The translations under genes were made by a program, and so were the position numbers. 64,000 bases of DNA, from positions 417-64,416 of the forward strand of contig JAQTNF010000002.1 in NCBI GenBank assembly GCA_028713995.1, given 5' to 3'. Positions within the stretch are counted from its first letter, which is position 1, and each line of letters opens with the position of its first letter. The notes beneath the pieces are model-generated. The model was not told the DNA's origin. It did no database searches and saw only the letters and a list, made by a program, of their open reading frames with translations. Origin of the DNA: Deltaproteobacteria bacterium. Lineage in GTDB: Bacteria; Myxococcota_A; Polyangia; JAAYKL01. Shown here piece after piece: positions 60,084 through 64,000 of this stretch.

Positions 60084-62654
60084 TTAGGAGGCCTTGTCGA
60101 TGGCGAACGCGAGCTGCGCGCCCGAGCCTTTCACGCGCACCGTGTCGCCGCGCGAGGCCTCGCCCGTGAGCACGAGCCGCGCCACCTGGCCTTCCACCAG
60201 GCGTTGGATCGTGCGCCGCATGGGGCGTGCGCCGAGCTCCGCGTCGAACCCGCCCGCCTCGACCAGCGCCGCGACCGCGGACTCTTCCGTCTCGAGCGCG
60301 ATGCCCTGCTCCCTCGCGAGCTGGGACGCCACGCGGCCAAGCAGCATGCGCGCGATGGCCGCCACCTCTGATCGCGAAAGCGGCGCGAACACGAGCGGCT
60401 CGTCGATGCGGTTCCACAGCTCCACGGGCAAGGCCGCGCGCGCCGCGGCGACGACCGCGTCGGCAAGCTCGCGCACCTCGGCCGCGCCCGCCTCCGCGTC
60501 CTCATCGGCGCCAAAGCCCATGCGCCGGCGTCGGGGTCCCGCGTTCGAGCCCAGGTTGCTCGTCATCACGATGACCGTGTTCTCGAAGACCACGGTGCGG
60601 CCCCTGCCGTCCGTGAGCCGCCCGTCGTCGAGCACCTGCAAGAGCACCTGGATCACGTCGCGGTGCGCCTTCTCCACCTCGTCGAGCAGCACGAGGCTGT
60701 ACGGTCTGCGGCGCACGGCCTCGGTGAGCTGGCCGCCCTCGTCGTGGCCCACATAGCCCGGCGGCGCGCCGATGAGCCGCGCCACGGCGTGCGACTCCGA
60801 GAACTCGGACATGTCGAGCCTCACCATGGAGTCGCTGCCCGGGAAGAGCAGGTCCGCGATGGCCTTGGCGGTCTCGGTCTTGCCTACGCCCGTGGGCCCG
60901 AGGAACAGGAACGATCCGATGGGACGGCCCGAGCGGAACCCGGCCGCGTTGCGCCGCAGGGTCTCGCCGATGGCGGAAAGCACGTGCGAGTGGCCCACCA
61001 CGCGGTGCGCGAGCTCGCCTTCGAGCCCGAGCAGCCGCTCCTTGTCGTTCGCCGCGAGGCGCTCCACCGGCACGCCCAGGCCTTCGGCCAGCACGGACGC
61101 CACGTCGAGCGCCCTCACCTCGGCCGCGCCCGCGCGTCGCACCCGAGCGCCGGCCAGGTCCATGACCGCGATGGCCTTGTCGGGCAGGGCGCGATCCGGC
61201 ATGTAGCGCGCCGAGAGCCGCACGGCCGCCTCGAGCGCGCCGTCGCCGTAGGCCACCCGGTGATGCTCCTCATAGGCGGCCTGCACGCCGCGCACGATGC
61301 GCAGCGCCTCCTCCTCGGTGGGCTCGGCCACGTCGATGCGCGTGAAGCAGCGCGCGAGCGCCGGATCGCCCTCCACGTGCTTCACGTATTCTTCCTCTGT
61401 GGTGGCCGCGATGCACGGCAGCTCGCCGCGGCTCATGGCCGCCTTGAGCTCGCAGACCGCCTCGGCCGCGTCACCCGAGCCGAGCAGGGAGTGCAGCTCG
61501 TCGAGGAAGAGCGCGACGCGCCCGCCCGAGGCCGCGACCTCGTGGCGCAGGGCGGCGAGGCGTTCGGCCAATGCGCCGCGCAGGTTGGTGCCGGCGACGA
61601 GATCGCCCGGGCGCACCTCGACCACCACGAGCCGCGCGAGCCCGGGCATGGAGTCGGACGCGAGGGAGCGTGCGAAGCCTTCCACGATGGCGGTCTTGCC
61701 CACGCCGGGCGGGCCCACGAGGCACGGGCTGTTGCCGCGGCGCTTGCCGAGCACGTCGGCCATGCGCTCCATCTCGCGCTCGCGCCCCACGATGCCGTCG
61801 AGCCGCCCGAGGGCCGCCTCCTGTGTCAGGTTGCGGCCGAGGCTCGCGAGCGTCGGGAACCGGTCCGGGGCGAGCTCGAACTCCGAGGCCGGCGCCATGC
61901 GGGCCTCCTCGGCGCGCGGCGAAGGCTCGGGCGCCACGCACGTCGCGGGCTCGAATTCCGCGGCCTCGGCCGACAACGGAACGTCGTTTCCATGTGTCGT
62001 GCCAGGCGTGCGCCTGATGGCGCGCGTCTTCTGTTGGACCTGCTCGAGCGTGCGCCCCACCTGCCGCGGGGTGTGCGAGCGGGGCGCGCGCGGCCGCTTG
62101 GGCCGGGGCTCGGCGTCCGAGCGCGGGCGCTCGGTCTCGCGGGGCGGCGGCTTGGTCGCGGTCAGGCTCCGCAGATGCTGCGACAGGGGCAGAGCCTCGG
62201 CCCGCGTCTCGATGCGCGGCGGCGAGTCGTCGTCGCGCGCGCTGTGCTCCTCGGTGACCCCGGTCAGGCAGCGTAGGGCCTGGTTGCGGATGGTGTCGGT
62301 CTTGAGCCCGGCATCCTCGAGCACCTGGGACGCCACGCACCGCTTGACGGTCGCCACGGCGGCCAGCACGTGCAGGGCCGACGCGCGACGCGCGCCGAAC
62401 GAGGCCGCGACCTCGTCGGCCTTGGCCTCGACCTTGTGCAGGCACTCCTTGGGCTCCGCGTCGCGGCCGCGCAGGGCCTCGCGCATTTTGGGCTCGGTCA
62501 GCCCGCGCAACCTGAGCAGGCTGGCCGCGGTCCCCTTGCCCCGAATCAGGGCGAGCAGCACGTGGCCCGTGTCGAGGCGCTCTTCCGCCTCCTCGGCGAG
62601 GTGCCTCGCTCGCTCCATCACGTCATCCGTCTCGCGACCCTGTCCGTTTGTCAT
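60084..62654 (-). CDS. Clp-type AAA+ unfoldase without middle domain
   Basis: The 856-residue product has a Clp N-domain (1-135), a basic Pro-rich linker (136-265), D1 with Walker A GPPGVGKT (314-321), D2 with Walker A GPTGVGKT (about 586-593), and the C-terminal small domain. No ClpB/ClpC middle domain is seen between the halves of D1. An MGF tripeptide in D2 (RRRRMGFGADED) is in the position of the ClpP-binding loop (IGF/LGF in ClpA and ClpC), so it may dock a ClpP. The start has no ribosome-binding site. Substrates unknown. Confidence 0.87.
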   Translation of the reverse strand: MTNGQGRETDDVMERARHLAEEAEERLDTGHVLLALIRGKGTAASLLRLRGLTEPKMREALRGRDAEPKECLHKVEAKADEVAASFGARRASALHVLAAVATVKRCVASQVLEDAGLKTDTIRNQALRCLTGVTEEHSARDDDSPPRIETRAEALPLSQHLRSLTATKPPPRETERPRSDAEPRPKRPRAPRSHTPRQVGRTLEQVQQKTRAIRRTPGTTHGNDVPLSAEAAEFEPATCVAPEPSPRAEEARMAPASEFELAPDRFPTLASLGRNLTQEAALGRLDGIVGREREMERMADVLGKRRGNSPCLVGPPGVGKTAIVEGFARSLASDSMPGLARLVVVEVRPGDLVAGTNLRGALAERLAALRHEVAASGGRVALFLDELHSLLGSGDAAEAVCELKAAMSRGELPCIAATTEEEYVKHVEGDPALARCFTRIDVAEPTEEEALRIVRGVQAAYEEHHRVAYGDGALEAAVRLSARYMPDRALPDKAIAVMDLAGARVRRAGAAEVRALDVASVLAEGLGVPVERLAANDKERLLGLEGELAHRVVGHSHVLSAIGETLRRNAAGFRSGRPIGSFLFLGPTGVGKTETAKAIADLLFPGSDSMVRLDMSEFSESHAVARLIGAPPGYVGHDEGGQLTEAVRRRPYSLVLLDEVEKAHRDVIQVLLQVLDDGRLTDGRGRTVVFENTVIVMTSNLGSNAGPRRRRMGFGADEDAEAGAAEVRELADAVVAAARAALPVELWNRIDEPLVFAPLSRSEVAAIARMLLGRVASQLAREQGIALETEESAVAALVEAGGFDAELGARPMRRTIQRLVEGQVARLVLTGEASRGDTVRVKGSGAQLAFAIDKAS

Positions 62655-62836
62655 TTTATCAATAATTCCGAATTGTTACATCGACTCACGGCAGTATGCC
62701 ACAACAAATGTTCAGGTGGCAAATTTTCGTCGGTAGGCAGGCGAATACGCGCACCCCCGCGCCGTCCAACTTGTGTATATTCGTTTTATACCAGGAACGC
62801 CTCGAACCGCGTTTTCGAAGGAAGGAGAAGACCTCG

Positions 62837-63472
62837 ATGAGAAAGCCGATTGGTTTCTTCGTCATCACCGCCCTCGCCGTTGCGTTGCTGTGCGCCGCTC
62901 TCGGCGTGGCGGCGGGTCAGGCCGAGGACGCGTTCGCCGGCCGCATCCTCGTTCTCACCAAGAAGCCGCCCGGTTGGTTCAAGAGCCCGTCCGCGTTCAT
63001 CTCGTTCCTGCGGGCCAACTCGGCCAAGATCGTATACGAGGACAAGAACCGCACGTGGCGCTTCGAGACCATCGCGTTCTTCAAGAAACCGCTCGGCGAC
63101 TACGAGGTGACGATGGTCTTCTACGACGTGGAGAACGGCCGCGGCGAGGGACAGCGCAAGTTCGTCAACTCGTACACGCAGTATACGCAGGACCGCAACT
63201 CGCGCAGCCTGTCCGGCACGACCGAGCTGATCCGGCCCGACTTCGACGCCAACCGCACCTACGTCATCATCGCCACCAGCGCGGGCAAGGAGGTCGCCAA
63301 GGGCGAGTTCCAGACCCGGGGCACCACCCAGGCGTCCATCGAGCAGGCGGCCTACATGGAGAAGCAGCAGGCGCAGATGGAGAAGGAGATGAAGGAGCTC
63401 GAGCAGAAGGCCAAGGAGCAGGAGGAGAAGGCCAAGCAGCAGAACAAGGCCGCAGGAGACAACCTGTTCTAA
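62837..63472 (+). CDS. Exported coiled-coil protein
   Basis: The 211-residue product starts at ATG 62837 with GAAGGAGAAG upstream. It has a signal peptide (FVITALAVALLCAALGVAAG), a beta-rich middle (RTWRFETIAFFKKPLGDYEV), and a C-terminal coiled coil of Glu, Lys and Gln (MEKEMKELEQKAKEQEEKAK). It is probably periplasmic. The leader region 62655-62836 is AT-rich and shared with the divergent Clp gene. Its stop codon overlaps that of the convergent SRPBCC gene. Confidence 0.6.
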   Translation: MRKPIGFFVITALAVALLCAALGVAAGQAEDAFAGRILVLTKKPPGWFKSPSAFISFLRANSAKIVYEDKNRTWRFETIAFFKKPLGDYEVTMVFYDVENGRGEGQRKFVNSYTQYTQDRNSRSLSGTTELIRPDFDANRTYVIIATSAGKEVAKGEFQTRGTTQASIEQAAYMEKQQAQMEKEMKELEQKAKEQEEKAKQQNKAAGDNLF

Positions 63473-64000
63473 CGGGCCTCCACCGCCCTGCGGACGGCGC
63501 GCAGCATGACCATGTTGCTGCCTGCCATGATGCCGTGCTCCAGGTAGGGCTCGCGCTTCAAGCTCATCTTGAGAACGTAGGTCGTGGCGTCGATGTTCAC
63601 GAAGCCGTGGTAGGCCACGATGGTGTGCCCGGCGTCCGCGCCGGCCAGCTGCCACCGCCACCTGGCGCCCGCGAAGTCGCCGTCCAGCCCGTCGATGGCC
63701 ACGCCGTCCGGGGTCCGGGTCATGCGGTTCCTCGACGACAGGTTGAACACCGAGAAGCCCAGCGTCCACGAGAACTCCGTGGCCTCGTCCGTCTTCGACC
63801 CGACCTTCACGTCGGAGATGGCCTTCACCATTTTGGGATAGAGCTCCGGGGTCGAGACCGCCGCGAGCACCCTTGCCGCCGGCGCGGCCACGGACTCCAC
63901 CGCCGTGATCTGGCGCAGCCTGCCGCCCTTGTTCTCGTCGACGAGCACCACCATCCCGCGCGCGAGCAAGGGCGCGAGCGCGACGAGCTCCTGCGCCGGG
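63469..64000 (-). CDS. SRPBCC (START-like) domain protein, 3' part (partial)
   Basis: The gene runs off the right edge; the frame stays open to 64000, so an internal Met at 63969 is not the true start. The visible domain (ITAVESVAAPAARVLAAVST then PELYPKMVKAISDVKVG and WRWQLAGADAGHTIVAYHGF) matches the SRPBCC/polyketide-cyclase or START-like helix-grip fold. It has no signal at the visible end. Such domains bind hydrophobic ligands. The stop codon overlaps that of the convergent exported protein gene. Confidence 0.65.
   Translation of the reverse strand, partial: PAQELVALAPLLARGMVVLVDENKGGRLRQITAVESVAAPAARVLAAVSTPELYPKMVKAISDVKVGSKTDEATEFSWTLGFSVFNLSSRNRMTRTPDGVAIDGLDGDFAGARWRWQLAGADAGHTIVAYHGFVNIDATTYVLKMSLKREPYLEHGIMAGSNMVMLRAVRRAVEAR

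Overview
The window is very GC-rich, densely packed bacterial DNA with almost all space coding, short intergenic gaps and many ATGA/GTGA stop-start overlaps. The gene families suggest a deltaproteobacterial lineage, most likely Myxococcota or a close relative: lipoproteins with long Ser/Thr-Asp repeats, TPR plus PEGA secreted proteins, a sigma-54 activator with its kinase, a large divergent Clp ATPase and a TonB-dependent receptor. This is inference from family content; no rRNA or other phylogenetic marker was used. The envelope proteins (TonB receptor, LptF/G-like permease, beta-barrel-like and lipoproteins) indicate a diderm cell.

Layout. 0-9.6 kb: end of an FG-GAP repeat protein, a GatD-type asparaginase, an SD-repeat lipoprotein, two small membrane proteins with Pro/Ala-rich tails, then TPR protein, GH113-like hydrolase, BASS-type transporter and isochorismatase-fold hydrolase. 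A truncated MqsA-like HTH fragment, argF and a HEAT-like protein follow. 9.7-16 kb: a tight co-directional run of LptF/G-like permease, second isochorismatase-fold hydrolase, FAD oxidoreductase, RlmN-like radical SAM protein, Nramp transporter and a ZIP transporter with an inserted cyclic-nucleotide-binding domain. 16-19.8 kb: PEGA protein, ligA and an SPFH protein pair. 19.9-28.2 kb: mostly minus-strand envelope proteins, a sulfatase-fold protein and a divergent multi-pass membrane protein. 28.3-29.4 kb: accessory patch with a cupin and a MazEF-like pair. 29.5-35.3 kb: two divergent paralogous membrane proteins with a spermidine-synthase-like core, a sigma-54-like promoter between them, then a UbiA prenyltransferase. 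35.4-40 kb: SD lipoprotein, small unknowns, an NtrC-type two-component pair and tRNA-Leu(UAG). 40-44 kb: an S41 peptidase with a long C-terminal extension and a TPR/PEGA protein carrying an in-frame palindromic element. 44-46.9 kb: a mosaic islet with a PIN stub, SD lipoprotein, AT-rich tail-fibre-like gene, tandem repeats and VapBC. 46.9-54.9 kb: ruvAB, a large unknown protein, an APC permease, a lipoprotein and a TonB receptor in one overlapping run. 54.9-64 kb: MarR regulator, folK, TPR/barrel protein, CBM9-like lipoprotein, ffh, a Clp ATPase, a coiled-coil secreted protein and a partial SRPBCC protein.

The strongest candidates for new biology are the metal/redox operon at 9.7-16 kb, the paired spermidine-synthase-like membrane proteins that share an altered catalytic motif, the palindromic element translated inside a TPR/PEGA gene, and a set of promoters whose -10 box lies 6-10 bases from an ATG that has no ribosome-binding site. 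No CRISPR array, rRNA operon, intact insertion sequence or prophage was found.
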